DNA from: Bacteroidota bacterium
GTDB lineage: Bacteria; Bacteroidota; Bacteroidia; Bacteroidales; NBLH01
Direction: 5' to 3'
Length of the DNA stretch: 64,000 nucleotides
Assembly: GCA_025361565.1 (NCBI GenBank)
Contig: JANYKN010000116.1
Span: 124,001-188,000 of the forward strand
Every line of letters starts with the position of its first letter. Positions within the stretch are counted from its first letter, which is position 1. Position numbers and translations under genes: made by a program. The notes below the pieces were generated by a model that saw only the letters and a program-made list of their open reading frames with translations, was not told where the DNA came from and made no database searches. Shown here piece by piece: positions 29,098 to 38,615 of the stretch.

Positions 29098-30486
29098 TTA
29101 ACCTTTTGCCCACTCCGACTCCACATCAGCAATACTTTTTGGTTTTGGTTTTCCCAATAACAATTTGCCTTCGTTTGTAATTAAAAAATCTTCTTCGTTT
29201 CGCAAGCCTCCAAATTTTTTATATTCTTCCACTTTTTCAAAATTGATGTAGTCGGCATTGTAATTTTTCGATTTCCATTGATCTATTAATTCTGGAATGA
29301 AGTAAATACCAGGTTCAATGGTAAGTACAAAACCAGGTTCCAGTTTTCGACCAAGGCGCAACGATTTAAGTCCAAATTGTGTGCTTTTGGGTTCACCATC
29401 ATAACCAACATAAACTTCACCAAGATCTTCCATATCATGCACATCCAATCCCATCATATGACCCAAACCGCAAGGAAAAAACATAGCATGGGCGCCATTT
29501 ACCAATGCATCTTCAACATTTCCTTTCATTAATCCAAGGTCTTTAAGGCCTCGCACAATTACCCTTGCTGATTCAAAATACACTTCCTTGAATGGAATTC
29601 CTGGCTTTAGCATTTCAATGGCTGCATTGTGACTATTCAAACACAAATTATAAATATCTTTTTGACGGGAATTAAACTTTCCATTTACTGGAACGGTACT
29701 GGAAAGATCACCTGCATAACCCAAAGTAGTTTCAGCACCGGCATCCAGCAAAAACAAGTCGCCATCCTTCAACACATTTCCATGATAATGATTATGAAGT
29801 GTTTGACCGTTAATAGTTGCTATAATTGGAAATGAAATTTGTCCACCAGTAGCAAGTGCTGTCTGGTAAACAGCAGCAGCAATTTGAGCTTCAGTAACTC
29901 CGGGTTTTGCCATTCGCATGGCAAGAGTGTGCATGTCTACACTTACATTGCAAGCATTAACAATCTCATCAATCTCTTCATTTGACTTGTAATTTCGTTG
30001 ATTGACTACTCCCAAAATCATTTCAGCTGAAGCTTTTACCTTTGCTTCTTCCGGTAAAACATGAAGCCAATGAAAAAGCTTGATTTTATTTTCTGGACGA
30101 TAAGGTGGCAAGAAATGAACTTTTCTCCCTTTTTTTTGCGCATCTTCAAGCAGGATAATAAGTGAAGCTATTGTTCCTGTTTTTGATACTCCCACCTGTA
30201 AAGATTGTTCAGCAATGGAAGGTTGAGGTCCCATCCAAACAAAATCATCGATAGTTAAATCGTTTCCGAAAATCCAATCTTCGCCTTTATCACAATCCAA
30301 TAATGCCGAATATGACGGATGGTTTAATCCAAAAAAATATAGAAATGTGCTGTCCTGTCTAAAGTGGAAACCATTATCGGCATAATTCATTGGGCTTTCA
30401 TCATTGCCCAATAATAAAATTAAACCTGAACCTATTGCTTTTCTTAATTTCTCTCTTCGTTGAATATACGTATTTTGTGCAAACAT
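29098..30486 (-). CDS. pepP: Aminopeptidase P family M24 metallopeptidase
   Basis: A 462-residue Xaa-Pro aminopeptidase-like enzyme that would release an N-terminal residue preceding proline. The N-terminal domain (about 1-170) is creatinase-like (NGFHFRQDSTFLYFFGLNHP). The pita-bread domain has all five dinuclear metal ligands: Asp in FLLDAGAE, Asp in YAGDLSSTVP, His in GLGHMMGLDVHD, Glu in TIEPGIYF and Glu in LRNEEDFL. Length and architecture fit bacterial PepP. No signal peptide, so cytoplasmic. Spacing to the upstream GH31 gene is about 60 bases on the same strand, so co-transcription is possible, though functions are unrelated. Confidence 0.92.
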   Translation of the reverse strand: MFAQNTYIQRREKLRKAIGSGLILLLGNDESPMNYADNGFHFRQDSTFLYFFGLNHPSYSALLDCDKGEDWIFGNDLTIDDFVWMGPQPSIAEQSLQVGVSKTGTIASLIILLEDAQKKGRKVHFLPPYRPENKIKLFHWLHVLPEEAKVKASAEMILGVVNQRNYKSNEEIDEIVNACNVSVDMHTLAMRMAKPGVTEAQIAAAVYQTALATGGQISFPIIATINGQTLHNHYHGNVLKDGDLFLLDAGAETTLGYAGDLSSTVPVNGKFNSRQKDIYNLCLNSHNAAIEMLKPGIPFKEVYFESARVIVRGLKDLGLMKGNVEDALVNGAHAMFFPCGLGHMMGLDVHDMEDLGEVYVGYDGEPKSTQFGLKSLRLGRKLEPGFVLTIEPGIYFIPELIDQWKSKNYNADYINFEKVEEYKKFGGLRNEEDFLITNEGKLLLGKPKPKSIADVESEWAKG

Positions 30487-30548
30487 ATTGTAAAGTTTTA
30501 ATGGTTTGAATTAATATTTTTAAACTAAGATCTGATTCAAAAGCACTT

Positions 30549-33500
30549 CTAATATTTAATTTTAAGTTTCATATCCATTGTTGTTGATAGATAATCCGTT
30601 TTTATATAAAGTATTCCTTTTTTATCATCAGGATTCAAATACCATCCAGTTTTGGCTTTTTCATAGTTTCTCTTTGTCTTGCAATTCTTTAATTTAACAT
30701 TTTGAACCAATATTTGTTTTGGCACCATCAAACTATGAATCTGTAAAATATATGTCCTGCTTAATAGTTTTCCCTTATAATCGCCTTTTGCAGCATAAAT
30801 TTTCACTTCATCAATCATCTTATTATCCGAAGAGCATGAAGCTTCCATTTTTGTTTTAGTAAAATTACCCTGTCGGTATTCGCGCGTAGAACCATCATCT
30901 TCGAACATTTCAAATTCTGAATTTGAACCTGGATAAATATCCAATGTAAGGGTATCAGCCAAACGTTCGCCATCATAATACATTTGTGGGTACATGGGGA
31001 TAATAGAACCTGCTTTTACAAAAAGTGGTAATTTTTCGAGTGGTGCTGGATAGTTGTTCAAAGTTGCATTTCCCTTATAGATCGAGCCATCCCAATAATC
31101 GAACCAGTCCCCTGTAGGTAAATAAATGCTATCTCGCTTTGCTTCATCGCGAAAAACTGGTGCTACGAGTATGCTTTTACCAAGTAAGAATTCATATTTG
31201 GTATCATTTCCCCAAGTAATAGAATCCTTGGGATATTCAAGAACAAGGCCTCGAACAGCAGGAACACCTTTTTCCCAAGCTTCATTGCATAAGCTGTACA
31301 TGTATGGAGTTAATCGCATTTTAAGCATCAGGTATTTACGGTTTATTGAAGTATATGGCTCGCCATAAACATAAGGTTGTTTGTCTTTTGGTGCCCAGCC
31401 CGACATGGACATAAAAACGGGGGTAAAACATTTCCATTGCAAATCGCGCGTAAAAGTTTTATCACTTCCTCCAAAAATTCCATCAATATCACCTGTTGCA
31501 CAGTTCAGGCCCGAAAGCCCGGATCCAATAACCGTAGGAATATGCCAACGAATATAGTCCCAGGTTCCACTTTGATCGCCAGTCCAAACTACGGAGTTGC
31601 GGTGCGTTCCTGTCCATCCGCAAACAGACCATATAAAACCACGGGCATCACTGTTTTTTTCAATTCCTTGGTAAGCTGCTTTGCAACCGTCAATTGCAAA
31701 TTTATATCCATTTCCAACCCAGGCTACATCCAACTTACAAAGTCGTGAGCCATATTCACCAACTTCCCTTGCAATTTTTTCAACACCGTTTTCTGTCCAT
31801 AAACCTGTATGAAAACCACGATTACGCAATTCAATAACTACTGAATCTAATTTTGTGTATCCACAGCCATAACCATCGTTAGGAAGAATCCATCCCCTGG
31901 GCATTTTGTTTTCGATGTATTTATCGGCAATCAATGGGATTACATCTGGCGTTATTCCTTTATAACCAGTGGTGTTCTTACCATTGTTTGCGCCTCTATT
32001 ATAACAATTTGCATCGCCCATGCCCAATGCCCATCTTGGTGGAAGAAAAGGTTTTCCAGTAATATCAGTATATGTATTTAAAATTTCCTTTAACGATTCT
32101 CCGGCCATGTAATAACAATCAAAACGTGCTTCGGTATGCATCAAACTAAGTGTATCGGTAAAAGAATAAGCACCTGGAGCATAAGTATTTCGAACAGCAC
32201 CATATCCATTTGTGCTCATATAAAAAGTTTCGGGATTTGGAGCTCCGCCATCTTCCCAATTCCAGTCTATTTGAAGAAGAATGGTTTTGTCACGGTGCGA
32301 AAAACGGCCATTTTGCATACCTCCACCATAAAAATATTCATTTTTGCCCCTCTTCAAATGTTGCACGGTTTCTTTTCCATAGGAAAGGCTTGATGTTTCT
32401 TCCCAAACCAAAGTTGAATTATCCGCTTTGTACATTGCAAACCGAAGTGGATTTTTATAGGCACGAAGTGATATTTTACTTGTACTCATTAAATAATAAT
32501 CAGCGTTATCGCTAAAATCAATATCCACATTTTCTTCAGGCTTATTAATTATCAAATCATTACCTGCAGGATTTGTAAATTCTCCATTATACGACATCTG
32601 CAACCTGAAAATATCATCCCTGCAAAAATCCACCATCACTTTAGCATGATTACAATCGAAAATGAATGTCTTTTTTGAACTTTTAAATCCGGTAACTACA
32701 CCCAATTCGTATGCTCTGGAATATAGTTCGAGAGATAATGTATCGTTTTCTTTCCGGTTATCATCTATCATAGCAGTATAAAACTTAACTTGATGGATTC
32801 CATAATCGGTAAGATCTAGTGCTGGAAAAACAGCTTGAACCGTATCAATGATTCGGAAAGTTTTCTTGTCGTTAAAAGGAATAGTAACTTTCAGTAACGC
32901 TCTATTATCGATTTGAAGATAACAATCAAATGGCTTTTTGATTTCTCTGGCGCTCAAATTCACCACATTAAACTTGAAAATATCGTGATTGGTAAAATTG
33001 TTTTTTTCTATTGGATGCGAAATCAATTTCGAAGCAGACAAATCAAGATCCAAAGCTTCGGAAAGTGCAATATCGTCAACCATCCAATACCAGGCATAAA
33101 TACCTTTCCAATAGAACTTTAAGTAAACAGTTTTTTGCATTGCTGCAGTACTGGTAATGTTCAATTCCACATTCATTGGATTTGGACAATCGCCTTCAGA
33201 ACCTATAATGTTTCGGACTTCATATTCTATCCAATCTTTTCCATTGTTTGAAACACAAACAAACAATCCGTTTTTCTCCGCCACTTTACCCCAATCGTTC
33301 CACATAAAATTCTGTTGAAAAGTCAAAACCACGGACTTTTTATTTGAACAATCAATTGCTGAGGTTTGAAAATACGAATCGGGCCAGATTTGTTTCTTTT
33401 CCCACCTTCGATAATATTTATCAACTTTTACTCCTGGCGCAAACTGCATATGAAAACCTCCACTATTTGATGCAATTGGCGGAGCTTGTTGATCGCGTCC

Positions 33501-33686
33501 GTATGAGCCCGGAAAAGGCTGGTTGGTAATATCCCATAAAATATTGGAGTCATTCAAAGCTTTAATTATCCAACCATTGGGTAATTTACCTTCGGTAAAA
33601 TCTTCAGCCCAGAATATTTTGGATTTATTTTGTGCAAAAAGCTGAATGCTTAGCAAGAAAGAGATGATTAGCAAAATGTTTTTCAT
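30549..33686 (-). CDS. Secreted glycoside hydrolase family 31 enzyme with N-terminal jelly-roll domain
   Basis: A 1045-residue exported enzyme. Signal peptide about 1-18 (ending LFAQ). An N-terminal beta-sandwich (about 20-210; QTSAIDCSNKKSVVLTFQQ and WYWMVDDIALSE) resembles non-catalytic jelly-roll modules. The GH31 N-terminal beta domain precedes a (beta/alpha)8 barrel starting PPRWALGMGDANCYNRG. The catalytic nucleophile is predicted as Asp653 in KLDVAWVGNG and the acid/base as Asp704 in WTGDQSGTW. The TGDIDGIFGGS and RDLQWKCFTP segments recall the glucosyltransferase/isomaltose-acting subgroup rather than simple maltases, but this is tentative. C-terminal beta domains follow. It is divergent from an outer-membrane protein/GH15-like pair, suggesting alpha-glucan processing. 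Confidence 0.9.
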   Translation of the reverse strand: MKNILLIISFLLSIQLFAQNKSKIFWAEDFTEGKLPNGWIIKALNDSNILWDITNQPFPGSYGRDQQAPPIASNSGGFHMQFAPGVKVDKYYRRWEKKQIWPDSYFQTSAIDCSNKKSVVLTFQQNFMWNDWGKVAEKNGLFVCVSNNGKDWIEYEVRNIIGSEGDCPNPMNVELNITSTAAMQKTVYLKFYWKGIYAWYWMVDDIALSEALDLDLSASKLISHPIEKNNFTNHDIFKFNVVNLSAREIKKPFDCYLQIDNRALLKVTIPFNDKKTFRIIDTVQAVFPALDLTDYGIHQVKFYTAMIDDNRKENDTLSLELYSRAYELGVVTGFKSSKKTFIFDCNHAKVMVDFCRDDIFRLQMSYNGEFTNPAGNDLIINKPEENVDIDFSDNADYYLMSTSKISLRAYKNPLRFAMYKADNSTLVWEETSSLSYGKETVQHLKRGKNEYFYGGGMQNGRFSHRDKTILLQIDWNWEDGGAPNPETFYMSTNGYGAVRNTYAPGAYSFTDTLSLMHTEARFDCYYMAGESLKEILNTYTDITGKPFLPPRWALGMGDANCYNRGANNGKNTTGYKGITPDVIPLIADKYIENKMPRGWILPNDGYGCGYTKLDSVVIELRNRGFHTGLWTENGVEKIAREVGEYGSRLCKLDVAWVGNGYKFAIDGCKAAYQGIEKNSDARGFIWSVCGWTGTHRNSVVWTGDQSGTWDYIRWHIPTVIGSGLSGLNCATGDIDGIFGGSDKTFTRDLQWKCFTPVFMSMSGWAPKDKQPYVYGEPYTSINRKYLMLKMRLTPYMYSLCNEAWEKGVPAVRGLVLEYPKDSITWGNDTKYEFLLGKSILVAPVFRDEAKRDSIYLPTGDWFDYWDGSIYKGNATLNNYPAPLEKLPLFVKAGSIIPMYPQMYYDGERLADTLTLDIYPGSNSEFEMFEDDGSTREYRQGNFTKTKMEASCSSDNKMIDEVKIYAAKGDYKGKLLSRTYILQIHSLMVPKQILVQNVKLKNCKTKRNYEKAKTGWYLNPDDKKGILYIKTDYLSTTMDMKLKIKY

Positions 33687-34038
33687 AATTAGTTTGATTT
33701 GTGAATTTTAACCAATACTATAAAATTAACTTTTAGAATACCCAGAGAACCTGGTTCTTTTGATAATTGTTCATACAAATTTACTTTTTTATTATTTAAT
33801 AAAACCGATGAAAAAGTCATTCATTTTAGCATAATTTGGGATAAATAATAATTGTCAGAGAATACTTAATTGGACATATTAAAATGAATGCTGTGGATTT
33901 CATTTCTTCTTTGGTCAAGTGATTATTTTAAATTAAATTTGATAAATAGAGCTTGTAATTTACAATAATGTAATTATTTCAATCAATCAAATAATTGGAA
34001 CATTTTGTTTTTAAAGGCTAAATACCTATAATTAGGGA
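33687..34038. other. Divergent regulatory region of the glucan locus
   Basis: Gene-free AT-rich sequence between the GH31 gene (minus) and the outer-membrane protein gene (plus). It should hold both promoters. Only the plus-strand promoter candidate just beyond it was recognisable. No operator palindrome was evident. Confidence 0.5.
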
Positions 34039-34069
34039 TTTACAGCTTAAGAGGCTCAAATTACATTTG
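34039..34069 (+). promoter_or_regulatory. Candidate Bacteroidota promoter for the glucan-locus outer-membrane gene
   Basis: TTTA at 34039-34042 is followed after 19 bases by TACATTTG at 34062-34069, which matches the TAnnTTTG -7 consensus exactly. The -33 box is TTTA rather than TTTG. The start codon lies 24 bases downstream, allowing a short leader. Confidence 0.5.
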
Positions 34070-34092
34070 CACAAAACTTTAAACTTTATTCT

Positions 34093-34917
34093 ATGAAAAA
34101 AAACGGACTATTAGGATTTTTATTAATTCTTCAACTATCGGCATTTGCGCAAGACGAACCAAAATCAAAATTCACAACAGCAATCGAAGATAATTCATAT
34201 TATATCGAAGAAGCTTATAATCAGGAAGACCGCGTGGTTCAACACATCAGTAATGCCACATTAAAAACCACTGATCCTAAATTTTTCAACTATTCATTTA
34301 CACAGGAATGGCCGTTTTTTAGTCAAAAACACCAACTTAGTTATACTGTTGGGTTTCTTTTTTTAGAATCCAACAAAATAAATGGCTTCACAGATATTTT
34401 AATCAATTACAGATACCAACTTACAAGTCATGATGCATTTATAACTTTAGCACCACGAGTTTCATTAATCATTCCAACCGGCGATTTTAAAAAGGGATTG
34501 GGCAATGGAGTTTGGGGAGTTCAATTTAATCTTCCAGCCAGTAAAAGATTGTCGAATAGTTTTGCCTTGCATGCAAATGTTGGCTATACAATATTACCAA
34601 ATGCCGAAAAAACTGCCTCGGATGGCTCAATCTATAAAAGTAATAGTTGGAGTTCAAATATGGGAGCAAGTTTGATTTGGCTAACAAGTGCAAATTTTAA
34701 TATTATGTTTGAAGCTTTGCATAATATATGGGGCTACAAAGACTTTGACAATAAAATGATAACCGAAAACAATACAATTCTAAGTCCTGGGTTCAGGTTT
34801 GCTATTAATATTAAAAACCTTCAAATAGTTCCGGGCCTTGCAGTTCCTATTACTCTAGAAAAAAGCGCTCATGACATGGGCATTTTCTTTTATCTTTCGT
34901 TTGAACATCCTTTTTGA
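34093..34917 (+). CDS. Outer-membrane beta-barrel protein, phenol-degradation/transporter type
   Basis: A 274-residue exported protein: signal peptide about 1-19 (ending AFAQ), then alternating hydrophobic strands such as FITLAPRVSLIIPTGDFKKG and FALHANVGYTILPNAEK, ending in phenylalanine (SFEHPF), all typical of an outer-membrane barrel. The IPTGDFKKGLGNG motif matches the widespread MetA-pathway/transporter-like barrel group. Its function in that group is poorly known. The following GH15-like gene overlaps or directly abuts it, depending on the chosen start, so they form one operon. It may admit oligosaccharides or anchor the enzyme; this is inference from position only. Confidence 0.65.
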   Translation: MKKNGLLGFLLILQLSAFAQDEPKSKFTTAIEDNSYYIEEAYNQEDRVVQHISNATLKTTDPKFFNYSFTQEWPFFSQKHQLSYTVGFLFLESNKINGFTDILINYRYQLTSHDAFITLAPRVSLIIPTGDFKKGLGNGVWGVQFNLPASKRLSNSFALHANVGYTILPNAEKTASDGSIYKSNSWSSNMGASLIWLTSANFNIMFEALHNIWGYKDFDNKMITENNTILSPGFRFAINIKNLQIVPGLAVPITLEKSAHDMGIFFYLSFEHPF

Positions 34918-34940
34918 GGATTAAACCTAAATTAATCAAG

Positions 34941-36848
34941 ATGAAGTATATACTGGCAATTTTGATCTCTATTTCCATATCAACAGTTTTGACTGCACAG
35001 GAAATGAACGAATCAATAGCGCAATCCTATTTTAAATTAACTACTTCCAATGGTATGATAGTAGCAGTTTACAATTCGCGTGAAAATAGAATTGATGATG
35101 TTTATCCACATATTTTTGCTAACTATGATTCGAGTAAATATGTACACCCTTTTGTTGGCAATATTGCATTAAATAGTACCGAACGACCTACATTTACCGG
35201 ATATCTAAAAAACACGCATGTAATATCGGCAAAATACAATGGTTTTACCGTAAACTATTTTTCATCATTCACAAACAGTGATAAAATATTCTATATCGCC
35301 ATAAGAGGCGAAAAACAAAAGATAGAGAACCTATCATTTAATGCCGAAACCGGTGAAGGAAAAGCGGTAAGTGGAATTTTTTTATTAGAAAATCATTTGC
35401 AGGATATACCTATCCATATTAAAGGCAATGTGCTAACTGGAAACATTTTGCTCAAATATGATAAAAACATTTATGAGAAATATTTTTTATATTCCTTAAC
35501 CGATTCTTTGCATACCGATACTTCTATTGTGAGCAAAGCCATTGCAAAATTATCCAAATCCAAAACATCTTTATTGGATGATGAAGTAAAGTATATGCAA
35601 AATCTTTTTTCTAAATGTATTATACCTAAGAACTTATCTGTTAAGGAAAGAAATGCGGTAGAACAATCTATATCCATTTTAAAGATGTCGCAGGTTGCAG
35701 ATAACGAAATTTTTCCTTATTCTCATGGACAAATAATGGCATCTTTGCGGCCAGGGTTATGGCACATTGCATGGGTGCGAGATGGAAGTTATGCGATTCA
35801 GGCAATGACTCGTTTGGGGATGTATTCTGAAGCCAGGAAAGCGCTTGAGTTTATGTTGAACGCCCCTTCCGGACGTTTTAAACATTATATATACAAGGAT
35901 GGAAAAGATTATGGGCCCGGGGTAGACTATCAAGTTTCACTGACAAGGTATTTTGGAAACGGCACTGAAGAATGCGATATTAATGAATTTGGTCCTAACA
36001 TTGAATTTGATGATTTCGGATTGTTCTTGTGTGCTTTTTCAGATTATGTTTCCATGAGCAAAGACAGCACTTTTTACAGGAAATGGAACCAGGTAATGTG
36101 CACAAAAGTTGCAGATGCCACAATAAGTTGTATCGATACAAATTCATTAATAAAGGCAGATTCCGGCCCATGGGAACATCATCTTCAAATGCCTAAGCAA
36201 TATACTTTTACTTCGGGTGTTTGCGCAAGAGGACTTGAGTTATTTGCGTTGTTGCAACAGCAATTCCACTTGCCATACGAAAAATACAAATTAGCAGCTG
36301 AAACCTTAAAACAGGGCATTTTAAAACATATGCTTTGCGAAAACAAATACATCAAAGGCAATGGGAACGATCAGCTAAAAACAGATCCTGAATATTATGA
36401 TTCTGGAGTATATGAAATTTTTGCGAATGGACTGATGAATGATAAAAAAATGTTTTTGACCCACATGAACGAATATGACAAAGTTTTGAGGATTAAAGGG
36501 GACAGACCCGGATACATCCGCCTAAATACAGCAGATCCCTATGAAAACCAAGAGTGGGTATTTATCAATCTCCGCATTGCAAATGCGTACCTTTTATTTG
36601 GTGATAAAAACAATGCACATAAATTGCTGAACTTCATTACAGAGCAAGCTTCGTTAAATTTTAACACAATCCCTGAAATGATCAGCAACAAATTACAAAT
36701 GGATAAAGTGACTGATAATTTTAAATCCAACAATATTTGGTGTAATTGTATCAGGAATGTTGGGAATCAATATATTGGAACAATCCCAATGGTTGGCTAT
36801 GGTTCGGCAGCTTATATTATAACATTGTATGCTTATTATTCTAAATAA
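34941..36848 (+). CDS. Secreted glucoamylase-like GH15 (six-hairpin) glycosidase
   Basis: A protein of about 635 residues with signal peptide about 1-19 (ending VLTAQ). An N-terminal beta-rich domain (about 30-215) precedes an (alpha/alpha)6 barrel starting near LSVKERNAVEQSISIL. Features of GH15-like barrels are GLWHIAWVRDGSYAIQAMTR, the probable catalytic Glu412 in SGPWEHHLQMP followed by YTFTSGVCARGLEL, and a second acidic segment DPYENQEWVFINLR near the C terminus. It would cleave glucose from alpha-glucan ends. The frame opens at a TTG at 34914 inside the upstream gene; the ATG at 34941 gives a proper signal peptide. Partner to the divergent GH31 enzyme. Confidence 0.75.
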   Translation: MKYILAILISISISTVLTAQEMNESIAQSYFKLTTSNGMIVAVYNSRENRIDDVYPHIFANYDSSKYVHPFVGNIALNSTERPTFTGYLKNTHVISAKYNGFTVNYFSSFTNSDKIFYIAIRGEKQKIENLSFNAETGEGKAVSGIFLLENHLQDIPIHIKGNVLTGNILLKYDKNIYEKYFLYSLTDSLHTDTSIVSKAIAKLSKSKTSLLDDEVKYMQNLFSKCIIPKNLSVKERNAVEQSISILKMSQVADNEIFPYSHGQIMASLRPGLWHIAWVRDGSYAIQAMTRLGMYSEARKALEFMLNAPSGRFKHYIYKDGKDYGPGVDYQVSLTRYFGNGTEECDINEFGPNIEFDDFGLFLCAFSDYVSMSKDSTFYRKWNQVMCTKVADATISCIDTNSLIKADSGPWEHHLQMPKQYTFTSGVCARGLELFALLQQQFHLPYEKYKLAAETLKQGILKHMLCENKYIKGNGNDQLKTDPEYYDSGVYEIFANGLMNDKKMFLTHMNEYDKVLRIKGDRPGYIRLNTADPYENQEWVFINLRIANAYLLFGDKNNAHKLLNFITEQASLNFNTIPEMISNKLQMDKVTDNFKSNNIWCNCIRNVGNQYIGTIPMVGYGSAAYIITLYAYYSK

Positions 36849-36854
36849 AAAGCC

Positions 36855-36917
36855 TTGGCAAATCAATCATTTTGGAAAAAAATCTTCTTTTTCAGAAGTT
36901 TTTGATTTGCCAATTTT
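36855..36917 (+). terminator. Terminator-like nested hairpin after the GH15-like gene
   Basis: TTGGCAAATCA (36855-36865) pairs perfectly with TGATTTGCCAA (36903-36913), with an inner CTTCT/AGAAG stem. A short TTTT follows. It begins 7 bases past the stop codon. Confidence 0.55.
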
Positions 36918-36980
36918 CATTGTTTACAAATTGATTGCATTCGAATTCATGATGCTGGTTTTATACTATAAATGGTAAGA

Positions 36981-37171
36981 GGCTGTCTAAAAAGTGTTTT
37001 CTGGACGTTGAGCTGTTTGCTGAGCCTAGTCGAAGCACTGTCGAAACGATTATTGATAATCAATAACTTATATGCTTCGACAAACTCAGCACATCGCATT
37101 TCGACAAGCATTCGACTGAGCTCACGCCGAAGTCTCAATGTCCATCACTTTTAGGACTTTTTCAGACAGCC
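36981..37171. mobile_element. MITE-like element with terminal inverted repeats
   Basis: The left end GGCTGTCTAAAAAGT (36981-36995) is matched by ACTTTTTCAGACAGCC (37156-37171), giving 15 to 16 bp terminal inverted repeats with one mismatch around about 160 bases. Inside are TTCGAC/GTCGAA and CTGAGC palindromic pieces shared with repeats at 38.5, 43.0, 43.4 and 54.4 kb. No transposase is encoded, so it would be non-autonomous. No clear target-site duplication was identified. Confidence 0.65.
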
Positions 37172-37278
37172 TTGTTGAAATTCAATTTATTACTTAATGT
37201 TGGAAATTAAGATTTATATTGTTTTTCAGTTTAATTAATAAAAAGCGCATTTGCGGAAGTTCAAAATTGTTCAGATTC

Positions 37279-37719
37279 CTAGCCCAACAATTCAGTTAGC
37301 ATTTTGACCGAATCTTCAACATATCCGGGACATTTTTCTTTAAATACATTATTTTCGTTTAAATAAGTATATTCAGCTGAAACACCAGGATTTGCACCTA
37401 AAAGTTCCTTGCAAATGCAGGTTCCATTCTTTTCAACAAACTTTTCGCGATATTCATTTATTAAACCTCTTGCCTTTTCTTTTGATTCAATATCAAATGG
37501 ATCGCTTGCCCCATTTAACATACCGATAACCAGATGCGCCGCTACCACAGCACCACAGGTTTCGCCATGATATGACATTCCTGCGCCAAATCCACTGGCA
37601 ATTTTCAATGAGGCTTCTTTTGTTAATCCATGTTCCATGGCAAATGGCGTAAATACTGCCTGACAGCAATTAAACCCGGAATCAAATATCAACTTGGCTT
37701 CTTTTATTTTATTGTTCAT
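37279..37719 (-). CDS. C-GCAxxG-C-C family redox-type protein
   Basis: A 146-residue protein with the cysteine pattern of this small family: FNCCQAVF near residue 18, SGFGAGMSYHGETCGAVVAAH (42-62), then CICKELLG near 102 and KCPGY near 130. These conserved cysteines suggest a metal or iron-sulfur centre or disulfide chemistry, but the biochemical role is not known. No signal peptide. It is encoded 29 bases downstream of the RprY-like regulator on the same strand and may be in the same transcript. The family call is firm; function unassigned. Confidence 0.82.
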   Translation of the reverse strand: MNNKIKEAKLIFDSGFNCCQAVFTPFAMEHGLTKEASLKIASGFGAGMSYHGETCGAVVAAHLVIGMLNGASDPFDIESKEKARGLINEYREKFVEKNGTCICKELLGANPGVSAEYTYLNENNVFKEKCPGYVEDSVKMLTELLG

Positions 37720-37748
37720 GGATTATATTGTTTTATGGTTCCTATTTT

Positions 37749-38441
37749 TTATTTATCTGAAAGGATGTAACCAACAGTTGGAATTCCCTCAATTTTAATC
37801 GTTGGATCATCTTTCAAGTATTTCCTCAACTTGGTAATAAAAACATCGAGGCTGCGGCCTGCGAAATAATTATTATCTCCCCAAAAATTAAACAAAATAT
37901 CATTCCGTTTGGTAATATTATTCTTTGATTGGCACAACACCTCCAAAACCTCACTTTCTTTCTTTGTCAAACGTCTCCTGTTTTCTCTAAAATACAGTGA
38001 CTGATTTGCCCTATCAAATTGATAACTTCCAATTTGAAACATATTTTCAACATCATCGGTTTTAACACTCACCGAACGGGCTAGCACTGCATTAATCCTA
38101 CACAAAAGTTCCTCTTCATCAAAAGGCTTGGTAATATAATCATCAATCCCCAAATTAAATCCATGAATTTTATCTTCTTTCATTGACTTAGCGGTGAGTA
38201 AAATAATTGGAACAGTTTTGTTCTTTTCCCTTATCTGCTTGGCCAATGAAAAACCATCAAGTTTCGGCAACATAACATCCAAAATACAAAATTGGTATTC
38301 ACCTGTTTGCCATGCGATTAAACCCGATTGTCCATCGTGTAAACATTTTACATCAAAACCACTGTCCTCAAGATACTCGGTCAATAAAAACCCAAGGCTC
38401 AAATCATCTTCAACAAGGAGTATCTTTATTTTCTTATTCAT
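37749..38441 (-). CDS. OmpR/RprY-like response regulator
   Basis: A 230-residue response regulator. The receiver domain (1-120) has the acidic pair in LLVEDD, the phosphorylated Asp55 in FCILDVMLP, and the switch residues in LLTAK and ITKPF. A C-terminal winged helix (about 130-230) contains LTKKESEVLEVLC and RSLDVFITKLRKYL, the recognition helix of the OmpR/PhoB class. The sensor kinase upstream (38669-39931) is its obvious partner, separated by 227 bases that include a palindromic repeat insertion. The pair resembles RprX/RprY of Bacteroides. Targets unknown. Confidence 0.92.
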   Translation of the reverse strand: MNKKIKILLVEDDLSLGFLLTEYLEDSGFDVKCLHDGQSGLIAWQTGEYQFCILDVMLPKLDGFSLAKQIREKNKTVPIILLTAKSMKEDKIHGFNLGIDDYITKPFDEEELLCRINAVLARSVSVKTDDVENMFQIGSYQFDRANQSLYFRENRRRLTKKESEVLEVLCQSKNNITKRNDILFNFWGDNNYFAGRSLDVFITKLRKYLKDDPTIKIEGIPTVGYILSDK

Positions 38442-38517
38442 TTTTGTAATGCTAATTTTTATTCATTTAGGATTTTCAGTAAATCTTAATCCAATCTTCT
38501 TTAGTTTAGAAAAAACA

Positions 38518-38615
38518 CTTCGACAGTGTCCGCACTTCGATAGGCTCAGCGTTTAGATTTTAGGTACTGGACGTTAAGACTTCGGCGTGAGCTCAGCCAA
38601 ACGCTTGTCGAAATG
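38518..38615. repeat. TTCGAC/GTCGAA repeat inside the two-component pair
   Basis: A compound repeat with CACTTCGACAGTG, a CTTCGATAGGCTCAGCGTTT segment and CTTCGGCGTGAGCTCAGCC ending CTTGTCGAAATG. Its parts match, in inverted order, the interior of the MITE-like element at 36981-37171. It lies between the kinase and regulator genes, which is unusual for a two-component pair. Confidence 0.65.

Noticed and set aside
30549-36848. Canonical polysaccharide utilisation locus
   Set aside because: No SusC/SusD pair and no adjacent dedicated regulator are present; the TonB receptor at 60.6 kb is far away and lacks a SusD partner.
36972-37154. A 60-residue frame over the MITE-like element
   Set aside because: It is generated by the inverted-repeat sequence, and both strands give similar frames.
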